Source of the DNA: Tenacibaculum ovolyticum DSM 18103
GTDB lineage: Bacteria; Bacteroidota; Bacteroidia; Flavobacteriales; Flavobacteriaceae
Assembly (NCBI RefSeq): GCF_000430545.1
Contig: NZ_KE387163.1
Coordinates: forward strand, 588,439 to 652,438
Length of the DNA: 64,000 nt
Reading direction: 5' to 3'
Shown here: positions 25,846-34,702 of the stretch, in pieces
Layout of the letters: each line of letters starts with the position of its first letter
How positions within the stretch are numbered: position 1 is the first letter of the stretch
The notes under the pieces: generated by a model
Databases searched by the model: none
Told to the model about the DNA's origin: nothing
Seen by the model: the letters and a program-made list of their open reading frames with translations, nothing else
Translations under genes and position numbers: made by a program

Positions 25846-26979
25846 ATGAATGTATTAGACATCACACCTTTATTAAGCCAAATAATAGGCTTTTTATTAT
25901 TGATTTTTATTTTATTTAAAAAATCAGGTTTAGGAAAAAATAAAAAGATTAGAATCGTTTTAGCAATGATTGTTTTAATCTATACATTTACTGCATTCGA
26001 TTACTACATTATAATAAATAATAAAGGCAATACATCTTATTTTGGTGTCTCATATTTATTTACTCACTTATTAGGTTTTCTTCTCTATTATTTCGTTGTT
26101 TTATTTACAAACACAACAGTCAATCAAAAAAAGGGAATCTTAATTGTTGTTGGGTATACCATTTTTCGTTGGGCTTTCTTTTTTCCCCTTTTTGAATATA
26201 ATTCATTACAAGAATTCATGGAGTTTGTATCTAAATCTAATTATAATGAATGGTTAGAATTAGAATATATTACAACAAGCTTTATTAATATTTTGTTATT
26301 TGCACTAGCGTTTTTAAGGCTATACAAATCACCTTTTATTGTAGATTTAAATGAAAGTGAGGTATTTAAATATAAATGGATAAAATTAGTACTAATTGCA
26401 TTTGTATTATTGCAATTAGGCACTTTTATAAGTGAAATTGTAGGAAGCTTTAGAATAAACAATCCAAAAGTATTTGAAAGCTATGTTGCTTATATGAAAT
26501 TTGAAACATTGCTTATTTCTATTTTCTTTTTCGTTTTTACTTTTTCTATTATGCACTTTCCTGTATTTGCTTTTACTGGTAATTTTGAAGATTTACCAAA
26601 AGCTACTAAAAATAAATATACCAAATCATCATTAATAGATTCTTCAGAGCTTTTTAATGAAATTAATTATTTAGTGAAAAATGAAAAATTGTATTTAGAG
26701 TTTGATCTAAAACTGAATATATTATCAGAAAAAACAGGAAAATCAATTCATCATATTTCTCAAGCTATAAATCAAAACGCTCAAATGAGTTTTCCTGATT
26801 TTATTAATAGTTTTAGAATTGAAGAAGCGAAAAAAAAGCTGCTTCAACCAAAACCAGATACCATTTTTGCAATTTCTTTAGATGTAGGTTTTAATAGTAA
26901 AGCTGCATTTTATTCAGCATTTAAAAAAAACACTTCACTAACCCCCACAGCGTTTAAAAAGGCACATAATTCTATCTAA
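25846..26979 (+). CDS. Membrane-anchored AraC-family transcriptional regulator
   Basis: A 377-residue protein. The N-terminal 240 residues hold about seven hydrophobic segments (near 10-25, 40-56, 66-87, 97-112, 145-158, 183-205 and 220-240). The C-terminal 100 residues are an AraC-type double helix-turn-helix: LNILSEKTGKSIHHISQAIN, then FPDFINSFRIEEAKKKL, then FAISLDVGFNSKAAFYSAFK and the closing TPTAFKKAHN. Proteins of this build sense signals in the membrane and activate nearby genes. Both transcription units on either side carry the same composite motif, so it probably controls the beta-barrel gene and the exported protein plus hydroxylase operon. The ligand is unknown. Confidence 0.88.
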   Translation: MNVLDITPLLSQIIGFLLLIFILFKKSGLGKNKKIRIVLAMIVLIYTFTAFDYYIIINNKGNTSYFGVSYLFTHLLGFLLYYFVVLFTNTTVNQKKGILIVVGYTIFRWAFFFPLFEYNSLQEFMEFVSKSNYNEWLELEYITTSFINILLFALAFLRLYKSPFIVDLNESEVFKYKWIKLVLIAFVLLQLGTFISEIVGSFRINNPKVFESYVAYMKFETLLISIFFFVFTFSIMHFPVFAFTGNFEDLPKATKNKYTKSSLIDSSELFNEINYLVKNEKLYLEFDLKLNILSEKTGKSIHHISQAINQNAQMSFPDFINSFRIEEAKKKLLQPKPDTIFAISLDVGFNSKAAFYSAFKKNTSLTPTAFKKAHNSI

Positions 26980-27002
26980 AATTTGTCTTTTGCCGTTATA
27001 AT

Positions 27003-27036
27003 AAGACTTTCTTTTATGTTTGGTATTATAGGGAAA
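27003..27036 (+). promoter_or_regulatory. Operator-like composite motif, copy 2 (upstream of the small exported protein)
   Basis: AAGAC (27003-27007), 10 nt, then GTTTGGTATTATAGGGAAA (27018-27036); 17 of the 19 bases in the second part match copy 1 at 25057-25075. It ends 24 nt before the TACTTTTG box, exactly as in copy 1. Confidence 0.65.
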
Positions 27037-27060
27037 CGCACTTTTTAAAAATCCTCCCAA

Positions 27061-27068
27061 TACTTTTG
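27061..27068 (+). promoter_or_regulatory. -7 promoter box for the exported-protein/hydroxylase operon
   Basis: TACTTTTG matches TAnnTTTG, 26 nt before the ATG at 27095, with no -33 TTTG at the usual distance. Confidence 0.55.
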
Positions 27069-27094
27069 TGTTGTTAAATTAACAACAATTTAAA

Positions 27095-27499
27095 ATGAAC
27101 ACAATAAAAAAAACAGTAACAATTTTAGTACTACTAATAGCAACAACAGTACTTAAAGCTCAAACTAATGACGTACTAACAGGTAAATGGGAAACTAATT
27201 ATAAAGATAATAATGAGAACGTTTATATTACATATCAATTTAAATATGTGAAAGAAAAACTAAAATGTTATTCCGTATTTATTAAAGATGATAACGGAAA
27301 AAAAGGTAAATATGAATCTTTAGTTATGAAAAATATAACTTTAAATAACGGAAATGGAAAAGCAATCTATATATATAATGATAATGGTTTAGATTATGAA
27401 TTTAAAGCCAATCTACTTCTTAAAAACGAAAACACTTTAAATGTTAGTTATTCCGTTTTGGGGTATTCAGATACAGAAATATGGAAACGTTTAAAATAA
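27095..27499 (+). CDS. Small exported protein, lipocalin-like
   Basis: A 134-residue protein with a signal peptide (residues 1-23, ending in LKAQ). The mature part begins LTGKWETNYKD, the G-x-W strand typical of lipocalin-like and DUF2147-like periplasmic proteins, and continues as short amphipathic strands ending in YSDTEIWKRLK. It is the first gene behind the second operator-like motif and lies 27 bp before the hydroxylase gene, so the two are probably co-transcribed. A lipid-binding role would match the neighbour, but this is inference. Confidence 0.72.
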   Translation: MNTIKKTVTILVLLIATTVLKAQTNDVLTGKWETNYKDNNENVYITYQFKYVKEKLKCYSVFIKDDNGKKGKYESLVMKNITLNNGNGKAIYIYNDNGLDYEFKANLLLKNENTLNVSYSVLGYSDTEIWKRLK

Positions 27500-27526
27500 A
27501 TTATTCATATTAAATATATACCCATT

Positions 27527-28399
27527 ATGAGTTTCTCAAAACTAATATCTCTTTTCGAAGCCTCTGAAATAATGACATTTGTAGTTTACTTTTTTTTATT
27601 TAATCTAGGATTGATAATTTTGGAAGTTTTACTTGATTTTTTTTCATCTAAAGAACGACGATGGAAAGATTCTGGAGCAAACTTTATTATTTTTTTAATA
27701 AACCAACTACTAGAAAAAACAATTATAGGTTCGGTAGGTGTTATTTGTTTAATGTTATTTCATTGGATAACTCCACTAAACATCCCTATGAATGTTTTTA
27801 CATGGATAATTGCATTTTTTGTAGCTGATTTTACTTATTATTGGATGCATCGTTTAGAACACGAACATCGTATTTTGTGGGCAAGCCATAGTGTACATCA
27901 TTCATCAGAAGATTATAATTTAACAGTATCTTTTAGGCTTAGTATTGTTGAAGGCCTTTTTGAATGGATTTTCTTAATTCCAATGATATTAATTGGTTTT
28001 TCTCCTTTTCAGGCTATTGTAAGTTTAATTTTAGTAGCACAATTTCAAACATGGATTCATACCGAACGTATTGGTAAATTGGGTTGGTTAGATGAAATAT
28101 TTAATACTCCTTCTGTACACCGTGTGCATCATGGTTCTAATAATAAATATCTAGATAAAAATTATGGTGGGTTTTTAATTATTTGGGATAAATTATTTGG
28201 AACTTTTCAAAGAGAGGAAGAAAAAGTTGTGTATGGACTTACGAAGAATATCAAAACAAATAATCCAATAATGATAAATTTTATTGAGTACAAAAATATT
28301 TGGAAAGATGTTAAAATCTGTAGAACTAAAAAAGATAAATTAAAAATTATTTTTGGAAATCTGATTTGGAAGCCTGATTATTTTAAAGACAAAACTTAA
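27527..28399 (+). CDS. Sterol desaturase / fatty acid hydroxylase family membrane enzyme
   Basis: A 290-residue integral membrane di-iron oxygenase. Histidine boxes are HRLEH (about residue 108), HSVHH (about 121), HTE (about 178) and HRVHH (about 199), in the spacing of the fatty acid hydroxylase superfamily (PF04116). Four to five hydrophobic segments lie around them (near 15-35, 60-85, 90-106 and 140-175). The enzyme hydroxylates or desaturates a lipid using oxygen; the substrate is unknown. It probably forms an operon with the small exported protein under the AraC-type regulator, which would make the regulon a membrane-lipid response. That last point is inference. Confidence 0.88.
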   Translation: MSFSKLISLFEASEIMTFVVYFFLFNLGLIILEVLLDFFSSKERRWKDSGANFIIFLINQLLEKTIIGSVGVICLMLFHWITPLNIPMNVFTWIIAFFVADFTYYWMHRLEHEHRILWASHSVHHSSEDYNLTVSFRLSIVEGLFEWIFLIPMILIGFSPFQAIVSLILVAQFQTWIHTERIGKLGWLDEIFNTPSVHRVHHGSNNKYLDKNYGGFLIIWDKLFGTFQREEEKVVYGLTKNIKTNNPIMINFIEYKNIWKDVKICRTKKDKLKIIFGNLIWKPDYFKDKT

Positions 28400-28472
28400 T
28401 ATTTTTAAGTTTTAACCTCCTATAATTTAGTAAAAAACAGAATATCTAATTATGTGCGTTGCAAATAGACTC

Positions 28473-28493
28473 CCCCGCTTCAAAGGTGCGGGG
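28473..28493. terminator. GC-rich hairpin between convergent genes
   Basis: CCCCGC (28473-28478) pairs with GCGGGG (28488-28493) across a 9-nt loop, in strong contrast to the AT-rich surroundings. It is followed on the plus strand by ATTTTAAA and lies just after the minus-strand menE stop, so it may terminate both transcripts. T tracts are weak on both sides. Confidence 0.5.
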
Positions 28494-28496
28494 ATT

Positions 28497-29555
28497 TTAA
28501 AATATAGATAAAAGTTTTAATGTTTTTTTTCGTTGTATTTTTTTTGTTGCTGTTTCTATAAATTTATCTAAAAAATAAATCTTTTTTGGAATTTCATATT
28601 TAGTTAAATTACTAAGTAAGCTATAATCAATTGTTCCCTTTGTTCCTTCTACAATTAAAATTAATTTTTCTCCTAAAATAGTATCAGGAACACCGATAAC
28701 AAAAAAACGCTTTGTTATTATTTGTGATAATTTTTCTTCTATTTTTTCAGGATGCAGTTTCACTCCTCCAGAGTTTATTACGTTATCATAACGACCTAAC
28801 CATTCAAATTTAGTCTCAGAAATTATTTTAACTACATCATTCGTACTAATTATTTCTGATGATACTTTTGGTGCTTCAATAATTAAACAACTTCTAGCAT
28901 CTACATCAATTTTCACATTAGGTAAGGTTTCATAAAAAGATTGCTGTTTCGTTTCTCCTTTTAATGACGTAAAATTATTTAATTTTTTTACAGCGATATG
29001 AGTAATGGTCTCAGTCATACCATAAGTTGCAAATACTTTTGTTGAAATATTTTGAATAGCATCAATTAAATCGTTAGACACTACGCCTCCACCAACAATC
29101 AATTTATTTACTCTATGTAATTCGTTTAGTGAGTTTCGTAATTGTAACGGAACCATTGCCGAAAAATCATATTGCTTCTTTACTTCTTTTAAAGGGCTTG
29201 CTTCTGTTGTTATAATATCTAACTGCCAACCTAAAGTTAATGCACGAACTAACATCATTTTACCTGCAATATAATCGGTAGATAAGCACAACAACGCTGT
29301 TGTATTTTCTTTTAAATTAAAAAATGCTCCAGTAGCTAAAGCAGAGTTTTTCATAAACTCTTTTTTTAAAGCAATTGGTTTGGGTTTTCCGGTAGATCCT
29401 GAGGTTTGCACAATTACAAAATCATTATCATTAAACCAATCAGTTAAAAAAGTAACTACAGAGTTTGAAATAGTTTTAGAAAAATCAATTAACTCATCTT
29501 CTGATAAAAATGATTTTCCGTTTAAGTTAAAATTTTTATGAATCTGATTTTTCAT
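28497..29555 (-). CDS. menE: o-Succinylbenzoate-CoA ligase MenE (AMP-binding)
   Basis: Activates o-succinylbenzoate to its CoA thioester in menaquinone synthesis. At 352 residues it is a short member of the adenylate-forming family, as is usual for Bacteroidetes MenE. The ATP loop VQTSGSTGKPKPI is at about 48-60, ATYGMTET near 176-183, and the hinge-region WLGRYDNVINSGGVKLHPEKIEE near 251-273 (cited in parts: GRYDNVINSGG, KLHPEKIEE). The catalytic Lys of the C-terminal lobe would be in the KKIQRKK stretch near 338-344. It sits in a minus-strand run with menC and menA, which supports the assignment over a generic AMP ligase. Confidence 0.9.
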   Translation of the reverse strand: MKNQIHKNFNLNGKSFLSEDELIDFSKTISNSVVTFLTDWFNDNDFVIVQTSGSTGKPKPIALKKEFMKNSALATGAFFNLKENTTALLCLSTDYIAGKMMLVRALTLGWQLDIITTEASPLKEVKKQYDFSAMVPLQLRNSLNELHRVNKLIVGGGVVSNDLIDAIQNISTKVFATYGMTETITHIAVKKLNNFTSLKGETKQQSFYETLPNVKIDVDARSCLIIEAPKVSSEIISTNDVVKIISETKFEWLGRYDNVINSGGVKLHPEKIEEKLSQIITKRFFVIGVPDTILGEKLILIVEGTKGTIDYSLLSNLTKYEIPKKIYFLDKFIETATKKIQRKKTLKLLSIF

Positions 29556-29627
29556 TCTCCGATTTTAAATAAAATAAAGTAATTAACTAATTAAAAACCA
29601 CTTCATTCTTAGATCTCATAATAACCC

Positions 29628-30560
29628 TTAGGCTGGTTTTTCTATGCTGCCAAATAACTTTTCTTTCCAGTTTTTCCAGCCATATTTTTTAGAAAATAAA
29701 AACAACATTAGTGGATAAATTACAAATACTAAAGAAAACATTTCTACTTCTACCGATGGTTCTGAAATATCTATAAACAATGCATCTGTTTGAAAAACAG
29801 TCCAATTTGTAGTTACTAAAAATGCCGCTATAATGTTATTTACTGCATGTAAGCCTAAAGCTAACTCTGTTCCTTCATCCATTAAAGTTGCAATACCAAA
29901 AAAGAATCCTGTTCCTATATAAAATACCATAGAAATATATCCTAATTTTTCAACTTCTGGATTTGCTCCATGCAATAAACCAAATGCTACTGATGTTATA
30001 ATTAATGGTACCCACCTGTTTTTAAACCAAGTTCCTAACCCTTGCATAAAATATCCTCTAAACAGTAATTCTTCGAAACTTGTTTGCAATGGTAAAAATA
30101 AAAATGAAATTGCTACTAAGGTAAAAAACGGAACGGGTTTAAAATTCCACGTATAATTTTCTGGTGATAAGAATATACCTAAAAATGTTACTATTAAGGC
30201 TACGATTCCGAAAGTTATAAACCCAAACCAAAATCGTTTCCAATCAATAACAGCTCTACTTGTTATCAATGTTTTTATAGCTCTTTTATGAATATATTTT
30301 ATTGTTAAAAATAAAAAAAGTAATCCAACAGCAAACATTAGTATCATTACGAACAAGAATAAGTTTTTATTTATTCCTAACCCCATAAAGCTATCATTAG
30401 CTGCACGAGTAAACTCTCCAATATCTGATGAGTGTAATGCTGCTGTAACTGTTAAAGGAATTATTCCTACAAATTGCCAACCGAATATGACTACCAAAAT
30501 ACCTCCCAAATAATACGGCCAACTATTTCTTCCTTTATATGCTTGTTGTATAAAATTCAT
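29628..30560 (-). CDS. CPBP-family intramembrane metalloprotease
   Basis: A 310-residue membrane protein with about eight hydrophobic segments. The Abi/CPBP (CAAX protease and bacteriocin-processing) motifs are present: FEELLFRGYFMQ (about 162-173, EExxxR), LLHGANPE (about 195-202) with the conserved His, and GLHAVNNIIAAF (about 237-248) with the third conserved His/Asn. These residues form the metal site in the Rce1 family. It lies between menE and menC on the same strand, with 72 and 49 bp gaps. Substrate unknown; a link to menaquinone is not implied. Confidence 0.88.
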   Translation of the reverse strand: MNFIQQAYKGRNSWPYYLGGILVVIFGWQFVGIIPLTVTAALHSSDIGEFTRAANDSFMGLGINKNLFLFVMILMFAVGLLFLFLTIKYIHKRAIKTLITSRAVIDWKRFWFGFITFGIVALIVTFLGIFLSPENYTWNFKPVPFFTLVAISFLFLPLQTSFEELLFRGYFMQGLGTWFKNRWVPLIITSVAFGLLHGANPEVEKLGYISMVFYIGTGFFFGIATLMDEGTELALGLHAVNNIIAAFLVTTNWTVFQTDALFIDISEPSVEVEMFSLVFVIYPLMLFLFSKKYGWKNWKEKLFGSIEKPA

Positions 30561-30609
30561 ATGTTATTTATAATGTATGATAAGATTCTTAAAGAAATTC
30601 AAAATCATG

Positions 30610-31650
30610 TTAATCTAAATTAAACTCCCACTCTTTTTGTTTATTATAGCCCAAACTACCATTTGAGACTTCTAACGGACTACTAAAATTATTAGTAAAT
30701 AAACCTCCTGTTCCTAACCCTTGCGGCAAAGGATTATTTAATATGTGTGTAAATTGTGCTATTGCATTTAATCCTACATTGCTTTCTAATGCTGATGTTA
30801 TCCAATTATCTGCTTTGTAATTTTTTGCTATTGAAATCCACTCTTTACTCCCTTTAAAACCACCAACTAAGCTTGGTTTTAAAATAATATACTGGGGTTT
30901 AATTGTTTGAATACACTTTTCTTTTTCTTCGGATGTAAAAACACCTATCAACTCTTCATCTAAAGCTATTGGTAGTGGTGTTTTTTCACACAAACTTGCC
31001 ATTTCTTGCCATTGCCCTTGTTTTATAGGTTGTTCGATTGAGTGTATTTCTAATTCAGACAATCGTTTTAACTTTTCTAAGGCATCGTTTGGTGTAAATC
31101 CTCCGTTTGCATCTACTCGTAAGGTTATTTCTTCTGCGGAAAACTGATTTCTAATAGATTTTAATAGATTTATTTCTGTATCAAAATCTATTGCTCCAAT
31201 TTTCATTTTAATCGTTGAAAAACCTTGTGCTAGCTTATCTTTTATTTGCTGCTGCATAAAAGACTTATCTCCCATCCAAATTAATCCGTTAATCGGAATA
31301 TTTTGTTTTCCCTTTGTAAAGTCTGAAGGAAATAGCTCGAACGGATTATCTGCTTGTAAAGATAAAAAAGCTTGCTCTAATCCGAATTGAATAGACGGAA
31401 AGTGAGTAGTTTCTAACAATAATATTTCTAACCCTTGATTAATATTTTTACAAACCCATTTTAGTTTTTCTTCGTAATTTGGTGTATCATCAATACTCAA
31501 ACCTCTAAACAATCCGCATTCTCCAAAACCTTGCTTGTTATCTTTTGATAGTTTTATAAACCAAGTTTCTTTAGTTCTTAAAATTCCGCGAGATGTTCCG
31601 CTTGCTTGCTTAAATTTAAGAAGATGTTTATGATAGGTTGCTTTTATCAT
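30610..31650 (-). CDS. menC: o-Succinylbenzoate synthase MenC (enolase superfamily)
   Basis: Dehydrates SHCHC to o-succinylbenzoate in menaquinone synthesis. The 346-residue protein shows the enolase-superfamily barrel. The catalytic K-x-K is in TIKMKIG (about 145-151), metal ligands are in LRVDANGGF (about 176-184), EQPI (about 203-206) and ALDEEL (about 230-235), and the second catalytic Lys is in IILKPSLVGG (about 257-266). Muconate-type or dipeptide epimerase activity can look similar, but the neighbours menE and menA make MenC the best call. The start ATG at 31650 is preceded by a 100-bp gap without a clear promoter box. Confidence 0.9.
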   Translation of the reverse strand: MIKATYHKHLLKFKQASGTSRGILRTKETWFIKLSKDNKQGFGECGLFRGLSIDDTPNYEEKLKWVCKNINQGLEILLLETTHFPSIQFGLEQAFLSLQADNPFELFPSDFTKGKQNIPINGLIWMGDKSFMQQQIKDKLAQGFSTIKMKIGAIDFDTEINLLKSIRNQFSAEEITLRVDANGGFTPNDALEKLKRLSELEIHSIEQPIKQGQWQEMASLCEKTPLPIALDEELIGVFTSEEKEKCIQTIKPQYIILKPSLVGGFKGSKEWISIAKNYKADNWITSALESNVGLNAIAQFTHILNNPLPQGLGTGGLFTNNFSSPLEVSNGSLGYNKQKEWEFNLD

Positions 31651-31751
31651 CGTTGATTATTGTTGGTTTGCGTTAGGGATTGCAATGAAAATCCTTTTGT
31701 GAGGTACGAACAAAAGATTGTAATGTAAAGCCCGCTCGAACGCCAAAATGT

Positions 31752-32264
31752 TTATTTTTCTACTTCTTCTTTAAATCGTTTCATATAACTTAAACTTAAG
31801 TTTTTAAAAGTTCCTTTAAAGTAAGGAAATAAGCATGCTGTTATATATGATTTGCTGTTTACACTGCAATTTTGTATCATTTTTGTTTTATTACCATTTG
31901 CTATAAAATTATAGTCATCAATTTTAGTCATTTGGTCAGAATCAAACTGAAATGTCATTTTTTCATTAGGTATATATGCTGTTATTTTTTCAACCATTTT
32001 CATTTCTTGTCCTTGGTTAATAACAGTCATTGTATAAGTACTACCTACTACTCCCACTTTTTCTTCAATTGGTTCTATCGATTTAACTTCTGGCAACCAT
32101 TTTTTCATGAAGTCAACATTTTCGAAATTTTTAAAAACCTCGTTTATAGGTTTGTTTATTTCTATTTCAGCGGTATACTTAACTTCTGTAACAATTACTC
32201 CTGTTAAAAGAAATACCAGTACCAATGCGGTTACAATTCCTAAAACTATTTTTACTGCTTTCAT
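31752..32264 (-). CDS. SRPBCC-family protein with N-terminal membrane anchor
   Basis: A 170-residue protein. The first 25 residues are hydrophobic (a signal anchor), followed by a START/Bet v1-like domain: TAEIEINKPINEVFKNFENVDF near 31-52 and MKKWLPEVKSIEPIEE near 53-68 are typical of the polyketide cyclase / SRPBCC group, whose hydrophobic cavity binds lipids or other small molecules. It lies between menC and the DUF4349 gene, 25 bp downstream of the latter. A menaquinone-related ligand would be speculation. Confidence 0.8.
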   Translation of the reverse strand: MKAVKIVLGIVTALVLVFLLTGVIVTEVKYTAEIEINKPINEVFKNFENVDFMKKWLPEVKSIEPIEEKVGVVGSTYTMTVINQGQEMKMVEKITAYIPNEKMTFQFDSDQMTKIDDYNFIANGNKTKMIQNCSVNSKSYITACLFPYFKGTFKNLSLSYMKRFKEEVEK

Positions 32265-32289
32265 TTTTATTCTATAAAATTAAATATAT

Positions 32290-33087
32290 TTATTTCTTTT
32301 TTTTAAGTCTTCTTTTTACAAAAATAAATGCACCAATACCTAAAAGGATAAATGGCCAAATATTTACTAATCCTAAAAAGAAATCTTTAATATTATCTAC
32401 TCCATTTAAAAATGCATTCCCTAATTTATTTCCAAAACTTCTGGTTGGTGACTTGCTTATCTCTTTTTTGTAAAAATGGATGTGAAGTGTTGAAAATGAT
32501 GTTTGATTTTGTAAATACTTTAAACGTCCTTCGATTGATTCTACTTCTGATCTAACAGTACTTAATTCTCTTTCTACTTCTAAAATTTCTTTTACCGATT
32601 TTGTTTTCGATAATAATTGAGTATAACGTTCTTCTAGTTTTTTCTTTACTTTTAAACGTGATTGCACATCTAAAAACTGTTCAGTTACATCGCTTGTTGT
32701 AATGTTTTTACTATCAAAATTTTTTACTTTTGATGATACGTCTGCTAAAAATTGATCGAATTTATTAATAGGTATTCTTACAGTAATGTTTGTATTTATT
32801 TTATTGTAAGATTTGTTTTCACTGTCTTCAGAAATATATCCTTTGTATATTTTTGTTACTTTTAGTATGTGCTTTCTGGTTTTTACTAAACTATCTGTTT
32901 CAAAAGAGATCGTTCCTTTTTTTATAAGCTTTCGTTCTACTACTTCGGTTATATTTTTTTTATTTGTAGGTTCAATAAAATTTTCTATTAATTCTTCTGT
33001 TCCAAAATTACTATGTGTTACTTTCCCTTCGTTACTACAGCTTATAAAAAGTAAAAATACTAGCGCAATTTTTAATAAATTTTTCAT
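32290..33087 (-). CDS. DUF4349-family lipoprotein
   Basis: A 265-residue lipoprotein: signal peptide with lipobox ISCS (Cys17). The DUF4349 core runs from KLIKKGTISFE (about 53) to YKGYISEDSENK, TVRIPINKFDQFLADVS (about 102-118) and the long coiled-coil LDVQSRLKVKKKLEERY ... VERELSTVRSEVESIEGRL (about 138-195). A C-terminal hydrophobic helix at about 232-252 is followed by a Lys/Arg tail, so the protein is tethered at both ends. Family function is unknown. It sits 21 bp after menA. Confidence 0.88.
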   Translation of the reverse strand: MKNLLKIALVFLLFISCSNEGKVTHSNFGTEELIENFIEPTNKKNITEVVERKLIKKGTISFETDSLVKTRKHILKVTKIYKGYISEDSENKSYNKINTNITVRIPINKFDQFLADVSSKVKNFDSKNITTSDVTEQFLDVQSRLKVKKKLEERYTQLLSKTKSVKEILEVERELSTVRSEVESIEGRLKYLQNQTSFSTLHIHFYKKEISKSPTRSFGNKLGNAFLNGVDNIKDFFLGLVNIWPFILLGIGAFIFVKRRLKKKK

Positions 33088-33108
33088 GTTTTTTATTTTA
33101 TTGGGAAT

Positions 33109-34023
33109 TTACAAAATGTTCCCTATACCAAAAAGTATTGCAAACAAAAAGGTACTTAATGCTACTTTTTTTAATTCACCGTCTAATAGTACTTCTTCTT
33201 TATTTTTATAAACAAATATTAGGTGTTTTAATATTGGTAAATAAGCTATTATAAATAAAAACTGCATTGGTGAATGAAATGTAATGATAACATATGCTAC
33301 TGCAAACAAAAAGGAAGCTAGTATTAAAGCGTAGTGGTAATACTTAGCAAACTTGGCTCCAATTTTAACTACTAATGTATTTTTATTAACTTTTGCATCA
33401 TTTACTCTATCTCTCATGTTATTTAAGTTAAGTACTGCGGTACTTAATAACCCAACTGTTATTGCTGGTAAGAAAATAATAAAATTTAAATTTTTGGTAT
33501 ATAAAAAATAAGTACCAACTACGGCTAATAATCCAAAGAACACGAATACAAATACATCTCCGAACCCGCTGTAACCATAAGCTGATTTACCTACTGTATA
33601 TTTAATTGCTGCAACAATAGATGTAACTCCTAGCCCAAAGAAAATTACTGAATATAAAAAATTATCTTTTCCGAAAGAAACATAAATAAGTAATAGTGCT
33701 ACGACTAAAGTTATAGCACCTGTAATTATCATTGCCATTTTCATTTGTTTTGGAGTAATAGCACCTGATGAGACCATTCGTGCTTCTCCTTCTCTATTAT
33801 CATCAGTACCTTTTATACCATCGCCATAATCATTTGCAAAGTTTGACAATACTTGAAACCCTATAGTTGTTAAGATAGCTAACCAGAAAATTGGTGTTTC
33901 AAATAATGTCTTTGTACTATCAGCATACATTACGTTATTAAAACCTAATGTACTTCCAACAATAATTCCTGATATTGATAGTGGTAAAGTTCGTAAACGT
34001 GCTGCTTTTATGTAGTTTTTCAT
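33109..34023 (-). CDS. menA: 1,4-Dihydroxy-2-naphthoate polyprenyltransferase MenA
   Basis: Attaches the isoprenoid side chain to DHNA to form demethylmenaquinone in the inner membrane. The 304-residue protein has about eight membrane helices. The first Asp-rich motif is NFANDYGDGIKGTDD (about 62-76) followed by EARMVSSGAITP; the second is LNNMRDRVNDAK (about 199-210). Both are the UbiA-family prenyl-diphosphate and Mg binding motifs. A terminator at 34059 separates it from the upstream gene, so it probably heads the menA-DUF4349-SRPBCC-menC-CPBP-menE run. Confidence 0.95.
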   Translation of the reverse strand: MKNYIKAARLRTLPLSISGIIVGSTLGFNNVMYADSTKTLFETPIFWLAILTTIGFQVLSNFANDYGDGIKGTDDNREGEARMVSSGAITPKQMKMAMIITGAITLVVALLLIYVSFGKDNFLYSVIFFGLGVTSIVAAIKYTVGKSAYGYSGFGDVFVFVFFGLLAVVGTYFLYTKNLNFIIFLPAITVGLLSTAVLNLNNMRDRVNDAKVNKNTLVVKIGAKFAKYYHYALILASFLFAVAYVIITFHSPMQFLFIIAYLPILKHLIFVYKNKEEVLLDGELKKVALSTFLFAILFGIGNIL

Positions 34024-34058
34024 TTATTGTAAATAATATTTTTAAATAATTAAAACAC

Positions 34059-34086
34059 AAAAGGAAAGATTAAAACCTTTCCTTTT
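34059..34086 (-). terminator. Terminator after the SPOR-like gene
   Basis: On the minus strand AAAAGGAAAG and CTTTCCTTTT form a 10-bp stem with an 8-nt loop, followed by GTGTTTT. It lies 24 nt beyond the stop at 34111. Confidence 0.75.
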
Positions 34087-34110
34087 ACATTTATGTATAC
34101 TTAAAGTATC

Positions 34111-34686
34111 TTAGTTTTCTAATAATTTTAAAGCGTTTCTTAATGATATTTTTTTTCCTTCATGTAAAGCGATTACTGATACATCATTTACACCTATTTT
34201 TTTAATTTTATCTCTAAGTGTTTTAGCTTTATTATAGGTATAAAACTCTCCAGCAACATATGCATTTGAATTAATTTCAGCATCACTAGATAGTTTTCTT
34301 ATTTTACCTGGTTTTATAGCGTTTTCTTCTGTTATATTATAATCTTTAAGGCTTTCTATTTGAACAGCAAAAAAAACTTTATCTGTCGTTAAAAATTCTT
34401 CTTTTACTACTTCTTTACTTGTATTGTTTAATAAGTTTTCTAACTTATATTTTTGTTTATTAACAGCTGTATATTTAATATGCTTGTTATATAAATATGC
34501 TAATAGTAATAAAAAAGTTGTTATCAAAAGAAGCATAATTATGCTTCTTTTTTTATTATGGTTGTTAATTTTAGTATTTTCTAACTTTAAATCTATATAT
34601 CCTTTTTTTAAATCTTTTTCATTTTCTTTTAACCTGTCTAATTCATTACACATTTCAAGAAATTCATCATTATCTATTAAAGGCAT
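34111..34686 (-). CDS. Membrane protein with C-terminal SPOR-like domain
   Basis: A 191-residue protein from the ATG at 34686 (MPLIDNDEF); an ATG 13 codons upstream would overlap the preceding gene and looks less natural. Residues 1-45 form a charged coiled coil, residues about 48-68 a membrane helix, and about 105-190 a SPOR-like domain (VFFAVQIESLK, then FYTYNKAKTLRDKIKKIG, then DVSVIALHEGKKISLRNALKLL). The same closing pattern (x-K-I-S-x-x-x-A-L-K) ends the murein amidase at 37933-39159. SPOR domains bind glycan strands stripped of stem peptides at division sites, so a septal role is likely but inferred. Confidence 0.75.
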   Translation of the reverse strand: MPLIDNDEFLEMCNELDRLKENEKDLKKGYIDLKLENTKINNHNKKRSIIMLLLITTFLLLLAYLYNKHIKYTAVNKQKYKLENLLNNTSKEVVKEEFLTTDKVFFAVQIESLKDYNITEENAIKPGKIRKLSSDAEINSNAYVAGEFYTYNKAKTLRDKIKKIGVNDVSVIALHEGKKISLRNALKLLEN

Positions 34687-34702
34687 CTTTATATTTTTTA
34701 AG

